From Sinohyriopsis cumingii (Eukaryota > Mollusca > Bivalvia > Unionida > Unionidae), in the NCBI GenBank assembly GCA_028554795.2, contig JAPYKE020000033.1, positions 4,321,501 to 4,385,500 on the forward strand: 64,000 nt of DNA, read 5' to 3'. Every line of letters begins with the position of its first letter. Positions within the stretch are counted from its first letter, which is position 1. The notes beneath the pieces are model-generated. The model made no database searches. It saw only the letters and a program-made list of their open reading frames with translations, and was not told where the DNA came from. This document shows positions 51,374-63,840 of this stretch, one piece after another. A program made the translations under genes and the position numbers.

Positions 51374-52689
51374 ACAATTTTTTAATGATCACAAGTGGCA
51401 AACACCTGTACCCAAACATATTCATTGTGTAGCAGGCTACTGCAAGTTGATACCGTGTGACGATGTATTAAGGGCAGTCTTTGTTTATTGAAACTGAACT
51501 GCTTGGGGCAGTGTGTACACTCACTGGAGAACACTTTGACATGTAGTTGAGTGGATATGATTTTTATGACTTTATAGCCTTAATATTTATAACAGAAAGG
51601 AAGTGGAACCAATAATTTGAGCAAAATTCAACAGACTTTTTTTTCCCCTAAGTTAGAAAGTGAAAATGGAAGAGGAACTTAGAGTATTGTGAATTAAATC
51701 CCAAATAGTCTTAACTCTTTTATCACAAATCCAACAGTATAGAATGTTTCAGATGAATTCCAGTACTCTTGAGCATCTTGGTATATCAAAATGCTTTTGA
51801 AAGAGTCCTTAATAATCCCAAAGTAATGTTTTAGTCTAAAAAGTCAATGAACACCCGTAATTCCATGAATAATTCAAATAAATAATTTCTCTCAAATTAT
51901 ATCTGAATACAGCTATAAACTCAGGTCTTAGATTCCTAAAGACTGATATGAAACAGGAATGAATATATATATATATATATTTCACTTTACCTGCAATACA
52001 TTATGTTTCTCTAAGGTAAAAAAAAACAAATTTCCAATGGAAAATTCCATCAAATTGTAAACATGTTTACTTCCAGAACATTCTAAGCTTGTAAACAAGG
52101 TTAGGTCTTGAACTAAAATTGTAGCAAATATCTTTGAAAATATTACAAAAGTCAGGTAGGCAACAACTCTACCATCAGTCATGGACAAAGTCAACCACAC
52201 AATATAGATGTGCATAACACTATATTCACAGTAATTATTATTATTACTGTTGTAAAGATTTAAAATTATGTATGTAACTTATGATGCATTTCATTTCCTT
52301 TCAGACCATTACTGCCATATGTATCTTTTGCCCATGCAAGATAAAAAGCTGAAGAAAATTAATACTGAGAAAGACCATGTCAAGGATTTTATTCTTGCCA
52401 TTTTTTTTGTTGCATGGAATAATCAGAAGAAAAAGGACTTTTTATAATTTTGCAAGTATGCTACTCCATAATTTGCTCATTTAACAACAATATTAATAAT
52501 AATAATAATAATAATATAAAAAATTCTCACAGAAAAAATGTACCCATTTGATAATGAGCTACACTTTTATAGTGCCCCATTTTTTAGTTTAAAGTGCCCC
52601 TTTTGGAGAGATGATTGCCCTTTTCAGATCTTGGGGAAGATGCTAATGGGTGGATAGGCTCATCTTGCATGGACTTATCATTCAACAGA
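51374..52689. other. No supported gene
   Basis: AT-rich. A segment at 52306-52447 follows a TTTCCTTTCAG acceptor-like site and is open for about 46 codons to a TAA, but has no recognisable domain. (AAT)n occurs near 52492-52516. Confidence 0.35.
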
Positions 52690-53308
52690 GTACTGTGGTT
52701 TGTAGCTGGGATACATAGTACAGTGGTTTGTAGCTGGGATACATAGTACAGTGGTTTGTAGCTGGGATACATAGTACAGTGGTTTATAGCTGGGATACAT
52801 AGTACAGTGGTTTGTAGCTGGGATACATAGTACTGTGGTTTGTAGCTGGGATACGTAGTACAGTGGTTTGTAGCTGGGATACATAGTACAGTGGTTTGTA
52901 GCTGGGATACATAGTACAGTGGTTTATAGCTGGGAGACATAGTACAGTGGTTTGTAGCTGGGATACATAGTACAGTGGTTTGTAGCTGGGATACATAGTA
53001 CTGTGGTTTGTAGCTGGGATACATAGTACAGTGGTTTGTAGCTGGGATACATAGTACTGTGGTTTGTAGCTGGGATACATAGTACAGTGGTTTGTAGCTG
53101 GGATACATAGTACAGTGGTTTGTAGCTGGGATACATAGTACAGTGGTTTGTAGCTGGGATACATAGTACAGTGGTTTGTAGCTGGGATACATAGTACAGT
53201 GGTTTGTAGCTGGGATACATAGTACAGTGGTTTGTAGCTGGGATACATAGTACAGTGGTTTGTAGCTGGGATACATAGTACAGTGGTTTGTAGCTGGGAT
53301 ACATAATA
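52690..53308. repeat. 28-bp minisatellite, about 22 units
   Basis: Unit AGTACAGTGGTTTGTAGCTGGGATACAT, very homogeneous. Because 28 is not a multiple of three and no minus frame has a stop, all three minus frames stay open as one 28-residue cycle (YKPLYYVSQLQTTVLCIPAT...). Non-coding. Confidence 0.97.
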
Positions 53309-53438
53309 CAGTGAGAAGAATGACATTCTTTGACAGATCAGTTTTCATAATAGTAAATGAAAAGTTACAGTTTACTATGCTTTGATGGTAACCAAAGTAA
53401 ACATGTCATATATGAAGGTGAATAATGTTATATTTCAG

Positions 53439-53602
53439 GTAGTTTGTAATGAGAATAATCTCTTAAACGAAGACCAATAACCGAGAGAACAAGTCCTAGA
53501 AGTATGGAAAACATTATCAAGCAAGGTTACCTGAAACGAGCCATCATAAGTGATGACTTTACAGTAACCTCATCAAAGAACTTTACCAACAGTTTTAGAC
53601 AG
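53439..53602 (+). CDS. Candidate host first coding exon, PH-domain-like start
   Basis: An acceptor-like TTATATTTCAG precedes it and CAG|GTAATT follows at 53603. An ATG at 53504 opens exactly 33 codons to the splice site (MENIIKQGYLKRAIISDDFT, then a Ser/Thr/Asn-rich stretch ending FRQ), phase 0. KQGYLKR resembles the first strand of many PH domains, which often open a protein this way. Downstream exons were not identified, so a transcribed gene is only suggested. Confidence 0.35.
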
Positions 53603-53708
53603 GTAATTTCTTTTTTATTTGCCTGAGATAAATATTATTGTATGTAAATGTATATGTATTAATACGTATTGAACGGGGCATCATAAAACCAAATCTGCCA
53701 ATGCATAA

Positions 53709-53900
53709 AGAGCCAGATGATCAAGGTCTACACTGTTTGCCCCAGATGTTACATATGCCAAAATGCACTATCACATGATAAGCCAGATGTCAAGGTCTAC
53801 ACTGTAAGCCCCAGATGTTACATATGCCAAAATGCACCATCACATGATAAGCCAGATGATCAAGGTCTACACTGTTTGCTTCAGATGTTACATACAGTTA
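53709..53900. repeat. About 68-bp tandem repeat, 3 units
   Basis: Unit of the type GCCAGATGATCAAGGTCTAC, ACTGTTTGCCCCAGATGTTA, CATATGCCAAAATGCACTAT, CACATGATAA; two full and one partial copy. Confidence 0.85.
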
Positions 53901-53925
53901 CATGGTATCAAAGAAATGCAAATAC

Positions 53926-54752
53926 TCAGTCCTCTCATCATTATTAGACATTACTGCAACTACACAGTCCTCTCATCATTATTAAATTTTACTTGATGTG
54001 CAAATACTCAGTCCTCTCATCATTATTAGACATTACTGCAAATACTCAGTCCTCTCATCATTATTAGACATTACTGCAAATACTCAGTCCTCTCATCATT
54101 ATTAGCCATTACTGCAAATACTCAGTCCTCTCATCATTATTAGACATTACTGCAACTACACAGTCCTCTCATCATTATTAGACATTACTGCAAATACTCA
54201 GTCCTCTCATCATTATTAGACTTTACAGCAAGTACTCAGTCCTCTCATCATTATTAGACATTACTGCAACTACACAGTCCTCTCATCATTATTAAATTTT
54301 ACTTGATGTGCAAATACTCAGTCCTCTCATCATTATTAGACATTACTGCAAATACTCAGTCCTCTCATCATTATTAGCCATTACTGAAAGTACTCAGTCC
54401 TCTCATCATTATTAGCCATTACTTGATGTGCAAATACTTAGTCCTCTCTTCATTATTAGACATTACTGCAAATACTCAGTCCTCTCATCATTATTAGCCA
54501 TTACTGAAAGTACTCAGTCCTCTCATCGTTATTAGCCATTACTTGATGTGCAAATACTCAGTCCTCTCATCATTATTAGACATTACTGCAAGTACTCAGT
54601 CCTCTCATCATTATTAAGTATTACTTGATGGGCAAGTACTTAGTCCTCTCATCATTATTAGTCATTACTTGTTGTGCAAATACTCAGTCCTCTCATCATT
54701 ATTAGACATTAGGTGCAAGTACTCAGTCCTCTCATCATTATTAGACATTACA
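53926..54752. repeat. 38-bp minisatellite, about 21 units
   Basis: Unit ACTCAGTCCTCTCATCATTATTAGACATTACTGCAAAT, with variants carrying ACTTGATGTGCAAAT. Larger blocks of variants recur, indicating segmental duplication within the array. Confidence 0.95.
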
Positions 54753-56267
54753 CCACTCACTCAATAACTCATGCCCTGATAATTCGTAAACCCGCATATA
54801 ATGTGGGTACAGGTGTGGATCCCATTTTGAAACCAGAAAATACCCCAAAAATTGATCCCTATTTGTTGAACTTAAAGAAAATAAAATCGCGATCAAAATT
54901 GGGTACGGAAACTTTGATCCATTGCTCATTTTTATCGTCAAAAATGGTAGATAGGACCTGGACATTTTAATCAAGATTAACAATATGTAATACGATATTA
55001 TAAGGAAATTTTGATCAATGAAAATGTCACTTAACGTCGAGTGGAGGCAGTATTTTAATAAATAGATACAAATTAAATAATTTTTATCAATTGAAATTTG
55101 AGTTCTGGTTCTATCTTTTAGTTCCTTTTAAGTGTAATCGTCATAAATGCAATGTGTCCTCTTGTAATTAAAGGTAAAATGCATCAATCTACTGTAACAG
55201 CTATATGTCTGCGAGTGTTTCTCAGAGAACTTAATTAAGTGTTGACCATGTTTTTATAACTGACTTGCAGAAGTATTTGTTGTATTGTTGCACTGAATTA
55301 AAAGCTGTCCTCCTTTGTACTATCATGTTAATTATGTCTTTTGAATCAAATAAAGGAGGTGGAATAAAAGAAAAGTTAAAAGGCATGAAAATCCTACAGA
55401 CTTAAAATCTAGCTGCCCAGTCATAATGTCAGGTGAACTCACTTCATTTGATCAATCAAAACTGTTATAAATGTTATTGTGTATGTAACATAAACAGCCT
55501 TAAATTAACCGACTCTTTCATAAATGTGATCAAACATAACAAGGCAGCCAAGCGAAATGAATACTTTGTAAAATAGAGTTTGATTTCACAGATACGGTCC
55601 ATTGTGGGCAAGCGAGTTTCAGAAAATTCTTGAACTGACACTTAGATATATCCTCAAGGATGATAAGAAGTTTCATTATTACTTTCAGTGAAATCATGCC
55701 GTCAGTACTGTACTAATTTAACAATACAAAAATTGAGTTTTGATGTAGATAATTGTCTCGAAATAAATGTCGCTTGTTTTTTAAACAAAAAGAAATCTTG
55801 TTTGTTGGTGTATCAATAGTTAGTCTAGTTCCCAACTCTATGGCTCCTGATTTTACAGGATAGTATTAAACACCAATATGGGAACCAGACTGATCAAGAA
55901 AACAAAAAGCAGTGATGTAATACACAGAATTTTTGCACATACACATGATGGTTGTTGAACCCAGTTGGAATGATCTTTCACATGTTGGACATTTTGAAAA
56001 TAAATGTTATTTAAACAGAATAACAAACAACTTCATTAGAAAAAGTGCATTATTAAAAATTATTGTCGACGTGATTATAAAATAAGGATTCAGTTATTAA
56101 ACAGCAAAGTTCACTAATGCCCCCCCCCCCCCCCCCCCACGGTTGTCCCATGTCAAAGCAACTTTTTCAATTTTTGGAGGTCTCTGGGTAACTCTTGCCT
56201 CACTTAAAGCGCGGTCAATGTTTGTGGACACCGCTGTGTGCGTGTTATTGAGGTTTAGGTGTACTTG
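54753..56267. other. No supported gene
   Basis: Contains a small inverted repeat at about 55820-55897 (AGTCTAGTTCCCAACTCTATGG against CCAATATGGGAACCAGACT) and a poly-C run of about 20 at 56119-56138. The frame at 54713-54970 starts in the minisatellite and shows no domain. Confidence 0.4.
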
Positions 56268-56500
56268 ATGTGCGAATACTAAGTCCTCTCATTATTATTA
56301 GACATTATTGCAAATACTCAGCCCTTTCATCATTATAGTCATTACTTGATGTATGAATACTCAGTCCTTTCATCATTATAGACATTACTTGACATGTGTA
56401 AACTCAGTCCCCTCTTATAGTCAATACTTGATGTGTGAATACTCAGTCATCTCATCATTATTAGACGTTACTTGATGTGCGATTATTCATACTCTGGCAA
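56268..56500. repeat. Detached diverged block of the 38-bp minisatellite
   Basis: Six degenerate units (GTCCTCTCATTATTATTAGACAT, CAGTCCTTTCATCATTATAG types), 1.5 kb from the main array at 53926-54752. Confidence 0.8.
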
Positions 56501-56609
56501 GCGCCACAACACATTCTTGCAAGTGTTGAAACTCCAGCTATGAACTTAGAACTGGCTAAATATGAGAGGCAGTGCTCTCTACTTTGACCTTTCTTAACCC
56601 TTTAGCTCA

Positions 56610-56735
56610 TACAAGCGCCTTTGGATGCCTGTACGCCATTCACATACAAGCGCCTTTGGACGCCTCTACCTGATCTCACATACAAGCTCCTTTGGACGCC
56701 TCTACTCGATTCTCATACAGGCCCCTTTTGACGCC
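56610..56735. repeat. About 46-bp tandem repeat, 3 units
   Basis: Unit of the type ACAAGCGCCTTTGGACGCCT, CTACCTGATCTCACAT; three copies, the last diverged. Confidence 0.8.
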
Positions 56736-57481
56736 TGCTGTAAACATCAGCCATTTTGAGCAGGTTTTCATAGTGCCACCTTCGAGGAAAAAAACCTTTT
56801 AGATACTACATTCATTTCTGTGAATGACCATTACATCAGATCACGTGGTTACTGTTTATGCTCTGGTCAAAATATGCTATTTAAAGTAACTGGGTTGTAT
56901 TCTCCACTCTCCAAAATGGAGGTCGCAGATTTCGTTCAGTACTTATGAAGTTTTCACGATTAGAATCACAACTATGAAAGTTTCAGGAACTTAGGTAAAG
57001 GCTCTGATATTGATGTAGGCAGCAATTAGCTTTTATAAATTATCAAATTCAGATGACTTAGTGATTTAGACACAGACAAAGAACTTGTAAATTTCGGCTT
57101 CACTGACTTGATGGCGAACAAGTTCTCTCAAGATTTTAGAGCACATAACAATTTCTCCGTGAAAAATAAATACACAGCTATAACAATTGGACTTTACTCT
57201 TAAATTTTTCCAAACATAATATGTACCAGAAATGTAAAATGGTTAAAATTGCTGTTAAACGTAACATACACTACATTGCTTAACAGTTAACAGGCAGGCC
57301 TATGTGTATGGAGTCGAATACTGGTAGGTAACAGGTTGTTCTGTTTATATCGCACTGCACTGGGTAACTTTGCTACATGTATATCGAAGGATTAAAAAGC
57401 TATACACTCCATGAGGTAAAGGGTTAAGACCATCATAAAGTCAGGCGATGCTTGCAAATTTTATCATCTAATCTCCTCTTT

Positions 57482-57597
57482 AATGGATAGCTTGATGAAG
57501 TTGGCAAACATGCCAGCAAGGAGATCAATTTCCTTCCGTAATGGACAGCTTGATGAAGTTGGCAAACATGCCAGCAAGGAGATTAATTTCCCTCCAG
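57482..57597. repeat. 58-bp tandem duplication
   Basis: ATGGATAGCTTGATGAAGTT, GGCAAACATGCCAGCAAGGA, GATCAATTTCC occurs twice with four mismatches. It lies at the left edge of the DIRS-like element. Confidence 0.85.
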
Positions 57598-57955
57598 TGT
57601 AATCAATCAGCAGATAGATCACAGGACATAAGCAGTTGGGAAGCAGTCCTACCGAATCTACAACTGCTGAAAACTGCAGTTCTCCTGAACAAAACAAACA
57701 AGAGGCAGAAAAAGAGCAATCGTTTGTACAAGCATTTCTCTCCTTAAGAACTTCTTATCTCAAAAAATTAAACCATCTTCAAGCCACCCTTATCACAGGT
57801 CCTGGTAGGGGGAAGGCACTAATTTGTTGCTGCCAAATGGGACAAGATATGTCACGATGACCTTTGACCCAACAAATGGTTTCTCAACGACTTTGTCACT
57901 TTCTCTGCACCTCCTCATTTGTCTGCTTTTTTCAGCTACAAACATGGCATTTTTT

Positions 57956-58890
57956 CACCCAGTCATTGACCTGAGCACACATGATCAGTTCATTCAAGCC
58001 TCATGGTTGACAATGAAAACACAATGAGTTCATAACGCCATCTAGGATGGAGATTACAAAATCATTGTGAACTTGCAAGATACATATCTTCACATGCCCA
58101 ATCACGCAGCTTCCAGGAAGCTCTGTGATTTGTCTACAGTGACACCATTTACCAGTTTAGGGCACTCCCAATTGAACTCAGCATCATTTCCTGTGGTTTC
58201 ACTTAATTGATGGACTGGGAAATAGTTCATGTCCAGACCACCTCCATGGCAGCGGCAACATCAACTACCTGGAGCAAGACATGATATCCCTTGTTACTCT
58301 CCTACTCAACCTTGGTTTTGTTGTCAACAAGGACCAATCTGACCTCATACCATCTCAACATTTCATTTATTTAGGTATGGAGTTCGACACTCAGTAAATG
58401 GAGCATGTCTCCCACAGGAACAAGCATTGCAGGAAAATCAGCTGGATTTGCTCAGTGCATCAGCTGACCTCTTAGTCCTAGGTCACATATTTAAGCAGTG
58501 ATTACAAATTATTCTGTTGTCCAAATGGAGGTCAAAAGTTTGTGCAATGGAACAACTTCACTCAAACTGCACAAAAGATGCGATTCCATCTTAGATGATG
58601 GGGCAACCTCACTTTACTTATTGGGGGTATATCTCTGCAGTTCAGCCTCTGGAAATCACAATCTGTACTGATGCAGGCACAGAGGACCTGGAGGGGGGAC
58701 ACACTTCTTACATTATTCCATGAAGCCAGTGGAGTGTGGCACCCTCTTGATCATCGTTTACATGTCAACATTCTTGATATGAAAAATCTGTTTAAAAATC
58801 TTTACATTGGTGGCAGAAAGGTCTCATTCTGTCCAAAGTTCTTAGTCTGTGGTGGATTATCTCCAATGGCAAGGTGGGGTTAAGTCCCCA
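57956..58890 (+). pseudogene. DIRS-like reverse transcriptase / RNase H
   Basis: Motifs in order are the VIDLSTHDQF opening, NLQDTYLHMP (catalytic motif A region, where the Asp position is in LQD), a decayed FRALPIELS-like motif B near 58160, and FIYLGMEFDT. The RNase H part reads SGVWHPLDHRLHVNILDMKN (58731-58790) within an open frame 58671-58883. The YLDD-type motif C is not readable. Several stops occur, for example TGA at 58025. It would synthesise cDNA in an intact element. Confidence 0.7.
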
Positions 58891-59745
58891 GACCTTTGCA
58901 TTCCTGTTTGGGATTTTCTAAAGTGGCATCTTCAGTGACAAATCTATTTCCAAGTTTGTTTTATTTATGATTGACTAAATGTAGTAGCGGACTTATTATC
59001 CCAGAAGAATCAAATGATGCAAATGGCATGGTCTCTTTGTCCCTCGGTTTTCACTCAGATATGTTCCCAGTGGGATTGACCAATGGTTAACCTATCTTTG
59101 GCAAAATGAAAGCCAAACTCCCAACCTTTTTCTTGCCAGTCCCAGATCTGAAGGTCTGGGCAGTCAGTGTTCTTTCCATAGATTGGAACAGCCTGGATGC
59201 ATAGGTTTACCCTCTTTCTGTGAGAGAAGTGAAGTTTCACCTGTAGTCCTGGTTGCTCCACTCAGATGAGAAAAATTGTGGCTCAACATCATCAATTTCA
59301 CAGCAGAAATCTCCAGGAATTGAGACTGTCCCTCATTTGCTCAAGGAACCACAATGACAGGTGTTTTGTCCCAACCTAGAGTGGCTGAAGCCGCACATCT
59401 GGATCTTATCAGGAATAAACATATCTTGCAACCATTGTTGGAGAAATTGCTCAAGCGAGATGGTTCTCTGTTTTAAAAGCATACAGATTAAATGCAAAAT
59501 CTTCACGTACTGGTGTGCTAAAGAACACATTATATGACTGCAGTCATCAATGCCCCGATTTTTAACTTACTAATACGGCTTTTTGTCAAGAAACAGTTCA
59601 CACCAATCAAAATCAAAGGTTTCCTTTTCATGATCACTGATGGAAGAGAGGATATCAGACAAACAGAGACCTATCCAATCTTCTTTACAATTTTGATTAC
59701 ATACATCATGGGTACTAACATGTATGAGCAAGCCACCATTTGAAC

Positions 59746-59878
59746 TGCTTTCAAGTAGCCTCATTGATTCACACCTATCATATGAGACCTGCTTTCAAGT
59801 AGCCTCATTGATTCACCTGTCATATGAGACCTGCTTTCAAGTAGCCTCATTGATTCACCTGTCATATGAGACCTGCTT
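59746..59878. repeat. About 43-bp tandem repeat, 3 units
   Basis: Unit GCTTTCAAGTAGCCTCATTGATTCACCTGTCATATGAGACCT; three copies inside the DIRS-like element, first copy slightly longer. Confidence 0.9.
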
Positions 59879-60280
59879 CCTCACTGTATTAGTGAATGGC
59901 AGGCAGAATCTGTGAACTACATGCTGTATCAAGGCCATTGCATAGAGGAAGATCATCATAGAGGGGGAAGGGACAACATATCAGCACAGACATTTTCATC
60001 TTGGGATTCATAATGCATGTAGGAAAATAACCCTGGCCCAAATAAATTGGCTTTGCATCTCAGCTCACAATGCTTAGCCACAAACATTGCATTTGAGCAA
60101 AACTGTTCTGTTATTTTCCATGTTGTGGGATGGAGAGCTGATTCCATTTCTCCAGCTTTTCTCTCTCAGATCTTTCATCCTAAATGGCTCAGTTTTGATC
60201 TGGTGGGACCTGTAGCCATAGTGCAACAAGTTACCTTCCTGGGTTGTTTAACAGCTTCATACAAAACAGATGCAGCTTAA

Positions 60281-60885
60281 CACATTAACCCCTGGAGGTT
60301 TTTGTTGTTTTCGTCTGAAATTTGAGTAGGAAACACATTTTGAAAGCTATTTCTGAATACATCCTAAAACACCAACTTCCAGGTGATCTTCCAATAACAT
60401 ACTGTCTTGTTGTGTTAGAAACATCGTTTTTCATTGGGTATTTGGCTTGCGCATGAGCAGAAGGGTAAAAGTTGGATTTTTTTCTTTTTTGGCTTAACAG
60501 ACCCATTATTTTTGTATCGAGACCACTCTTTATTCTAAATGCCTATCTTATCCTACTTTTTGCAAAGGTTCATCTGTCTTTGCAGTTCATACTGGTCTGC
60601 CTTAGATCTGAGACCAAAAAGTCTAAAATCAGGACACAAAATCGGATTCCGATCATGGGCGAATTTTGGGTAGAAAAGTTGGGTTGAAAAAAAAAGAGGT
60701 TTTTCCTCTGTATTTTGTAGTGCAACTAGAAATTCCAGATTATTTGGTATCACTGTAGAGCTACATCTGTCTACCTTTCTATAATACCACACACTTTAGT
60801 GTATTATACATGACCATGACGCTACAGAGCTCGGCAGTAGGCTACTACCTCCTGCCACTTAAACTCATCACCAGGGGTTAATGTG
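60281..60885. mobile_element. TTAA-flanked MITE inside the DIRS-like element
   Basis: Perfect 15-bp terminal inverted repeats, CACATTAACCCCTGG at left and CCAGGGGTTAATGTG at right, flanked on both sides by TTAA (60277-60280 and 60886-60889). A TTAA target duplication is the hallmark of piggyBac-type transposition. Length 605 bp. The short frames inside look non-coding, so it is probably a non-autonomous element. Removing it joins the two DIRS-like segments. Confidence 0.85.
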
Positions 60886-61070
60886 TTAACAACTTCTGCT
60901 TGATTTGTGGGATGGAAAATATTTCCCCTTCAAAGCCATTCCACAAAATGTGGAATGTATTCTCCAGTTGGATTATCTAGAAGCTGTCTCACATACAATA
61001 TGGAATTGGAGATCAACTCTCTGGGGTAATGGGATGTATCTCCCTCCATCTCTTACCTACTTTCCTTGAC

Positions 61071-63604
61071 TATTATGATTTGATGATGTATTTGAAGAAG
61101 AATTTTTTGTATTATTTTTTTCTTCTCAATAATACTTCCCCCGTCATAATTCACATACGAATTCCCAGCCTCCTCACAGTTACATCCATATAGGGAGTGT
61201 GCTTTCCATTAGTAACTAAGTATTATGGGATTTTGCAACAATCCCTGTATCAAGGGGAAATCACTCTAACTGTGTCCTAGGTGTGCTGGTAAGTTTTAGC
61301 GTTTTAGCAGAAAGGTTTTAGGCTGGGAGGGCTGGATTTGCAAGGTAGTAGTAGTTCTACTAAGCTATTATGATTGGGTTAGTATTTTTGTGTTAGTAGA
61401 AAAAAGTGGCTTTCAGTATTTTTGGCATACCATTGTATAATCCCAAGCAATGGGAAGGACAGCATGCTGTCTTCCTTTGGTTGTATAACCATAAAGTACA
61501 GTATTTTTACCCTCATCCCCACCCTTTTGACTCTCAAGCAGGGTCAAGGTCATTTGAAAATCTTACTTATGTTGTTGGTTTTATATTTTCTGAATGGTCA
61601 TAAGTCCCAAACACTGTAAGGGATAACTATCATACTTGGACTGTAGAATCAATATGCATATTTGTAATATTTGTGCAGTCTGGTGAAGCTGTTTTTGATA
61701 TATTAATTAAGTTTTCAGCCAGTCACTTTGTTTGGTTGTAAGACTCAAAATTTATTCATAGTTGGTCTACGGAGGAATAGCTATTTTACTTGGAGTGTGA
61801 AATCAAGAGGCTCTGCATTTTTATATCAATTTACCCTCATTCCAGGTCAAGGTCATTGAAAATCATATTTTCTGACATGTAGGATCAGGGTCATTAACCC
61901 TCCTTGTATCAGAAGTTTTAGGCAGGGGAGAATACAAATACACAATTCCTTGGAATTTCTCATTATTCGCATCAAAGGAGATTAAGAGAGATAAGTTGAT
62001 CTCCTGATCTCAATTTAACATTCATATGTACTCCCAACAAATAGTATGCAAGCATTGCTGATGCATTGTAGTAATATTGAAAGTTATTCTCATGTAACAG
62101 CTCATAATTATGTCAGAGATGAATACTTGGTTGTCGTGATCATTCTTTCCTGTTAGAGGAGAAAAAAGCACTTTACATTTATCTAGCTACTTTTATTATC
62201 ATACTTTTATAAAGACCATACGTCCTGTTCTATCAAGGCTATCATAGAAACTTGGGCTTATGTAAACAGTCTATGATGGATATGTACTTGTTGACCCTAC
62301 TCATAATTTATTCAGGATTTTTATTGTAAACAGAGTAAATTGGGGGAAGCAGTTTTAATACTGTATAGTATCTAGGAATATACCTTCTACAGCAAGTTTC
62401 AAGCAAGGATTGTGATAAATAACTTTGTAATGAATCAACAATGACACTCATCAGAGAAACATATCTCAATAATATTTTCCTGTACACGTACTTTTTGTAA
62501 AAAAGTGGGAGGTGATTTGTATCAAAATTGGATTAGAACTACTATAAAAAAATACCCTCCCTCTCAATAAAAAAAAATTTAAAGAATTAAATCAGGTTAC
62601 CATTGAATACAATCTTTCCATTAGCATCGAAGATGAATGATATGTTCAGAGTTTTGTCATAACACACAAATATAAACATCTGTTGAAAATGTATGTGTGT
62701 TGTAGATCAACTATATGCCTCCTTTGTGTAAACACTTGAATATAAATATGTGCAGGCACTTAAGTCTTCCAGCCAGAAATATTTTAGGATAGGGTGTGGC
62801 TTGTAAAGTGTTCCAGCCAGAAAGTTTTTTTGCAATGGAGTGGGTCTGGTAAGGGCACTTCTTTTTGAGAAGGAGCCTTTGTTAAGAATTGCAGTGCCAC
62901 ACTGATATTTATAATTTCACAAAGAAACTTTGCATCGAGCATATAAAACATGCTCCAGGGCATAGGCTGGATAATTTTTAAATGTACCAATGGGTTTGCG
63001 ATGAATAAATATAATTTAGAACTCTGAAACAAAATTAAATTAAACTTTAGACAAAATTAGATGCATTCACTGATATACTTAATGTCTCACATGATGACCA
63101 GTGTTTGGGCAGATACATAAAGTTGCAATATTCAGTGTGTTTTCTTGATGTAAATCAGTTATTCTCATTTTTGTTTTAGATTTAATGAACTTTTCTAAAA
63201 AAAGAAACTGATTGCAGGTACAATTCCTCCCAAATAAGGTTAGTCACTTTGAAGTGAAAGCTGAAAGTTTAGTATATTTGTCGTATAGGAAATATTGGTT
63301 TATATCAAATAACTCTGATCTGATTTTAATAACAAGACCTAATTTTGATGTAAACACTGCTTGAGCACCATTGGTTGAAATTGTGTTTGGCATTTCCTTC
63401 TTAAGGTTGCTCACACTTACAAGCCAGATGCAGTGAGAATTGAAGAACTCTCACGGGCCAGATAAAATCAGTTTGCATGCTGGATGTGGTTTATGGGCCA
63501 TAGGTTGCACATGCATGCTTTACATTGATATTTTATTTTCACATTGTCCGAAAATTAGAATTCATAAGTAATGTAAAACGGTTTTCTTTAAAGACTTGTT
63601 AGGA
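61071..63604. other. No supported gene
   Basis: AT-rich, with repeated TCAAGGTCATTTGAAAATC-like phrases (61545 and 61845) and a twofold TTCCAGCCAGAAA motif (62767 and 62811). No exon with both splice signals and a domain was recognised. Confidence 0.4.
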
Positions 63605-63840
63605 TTGGTCGAAAGTGCCCACCTTTGCTGATCAGTGCCTTTTTCCTCTGTCCATGTGGGTTTGAGTCTCGGGCTAATGGTCAGTGTAGGTATGTGAAAA
63701 AGCTTGCCAGTAGCTTCCCATGAGTTGGTGTTTCTTCCTGGAATTTTCTCCGGTTCTTACTCTACCACTTATGCTGCCTAATATAGCCTATCATGTCCTG
63801 AAAAATAGTGTTAAACTCACAAAAACAACATCAACAACAG
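63605..63840 (+). mobile_element. Old SINE family A copy
   Basis: Box B GGGTTTGAGTCTCGGG near 63658, the body AAAAAGCTTGCCAGTAGCTT, CTACCACTTATGCTGCC, then AGTGTTAAACTCACAAAAAC. Diverged, with the box A region decayed. Confidence 0.8.

Larger units (their letters stand above)
57598..61070 (+). mobile_element. Decayed DIRS-like retrotransposon
   Basis: Plus-strand pieces follow the DIRS1 order: gag-like end; RT with HPVIDLSTHDQFIQASWLTM (57956-58015), DGDYKII and LQDTYLHMPNHAASRKL (58050-58110), and PSQHFIYLGMEFDT (about 58350-58395); RNase H with VWHPLDHRLHVNILDMKNLF (58735-58794); and a later LPTFFLPVPDLKVWAVSVLS segment (about 59110-59170), typical of the region before the tyrosine recombinase. 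A WRADSISPAFLSQIFHPKWL segment lies at 60131-60190. No terminal repeats or catalytic recombinase residues were identified. Heavily frameshifted, and interrupted by a MITE. Confidence 0.7.

Noticed and set aside
52306..52447. Terminal exon with acceptor TTTCCTTTCAG and 46 open codons
   Set aside because: No domain or conserved phrase, and AT-rich sequence often gives such frames; left as unproven.
52584..53348. 254-codon minus-strand frame
   Set aside because: It is almost wholly the 28-bp minisatellite read in one of three equally open frames.
53926..54752. CRISPR-like array
   Set aside because: The units are contiguous tandem repeats without unique spacers, and the genome is eukaryotic; it is a minisatellite.
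54713..54970. 85-codon plus-strand frame
   Set aside because: It starts inside the 38-bp minisatellite and shows no domain.
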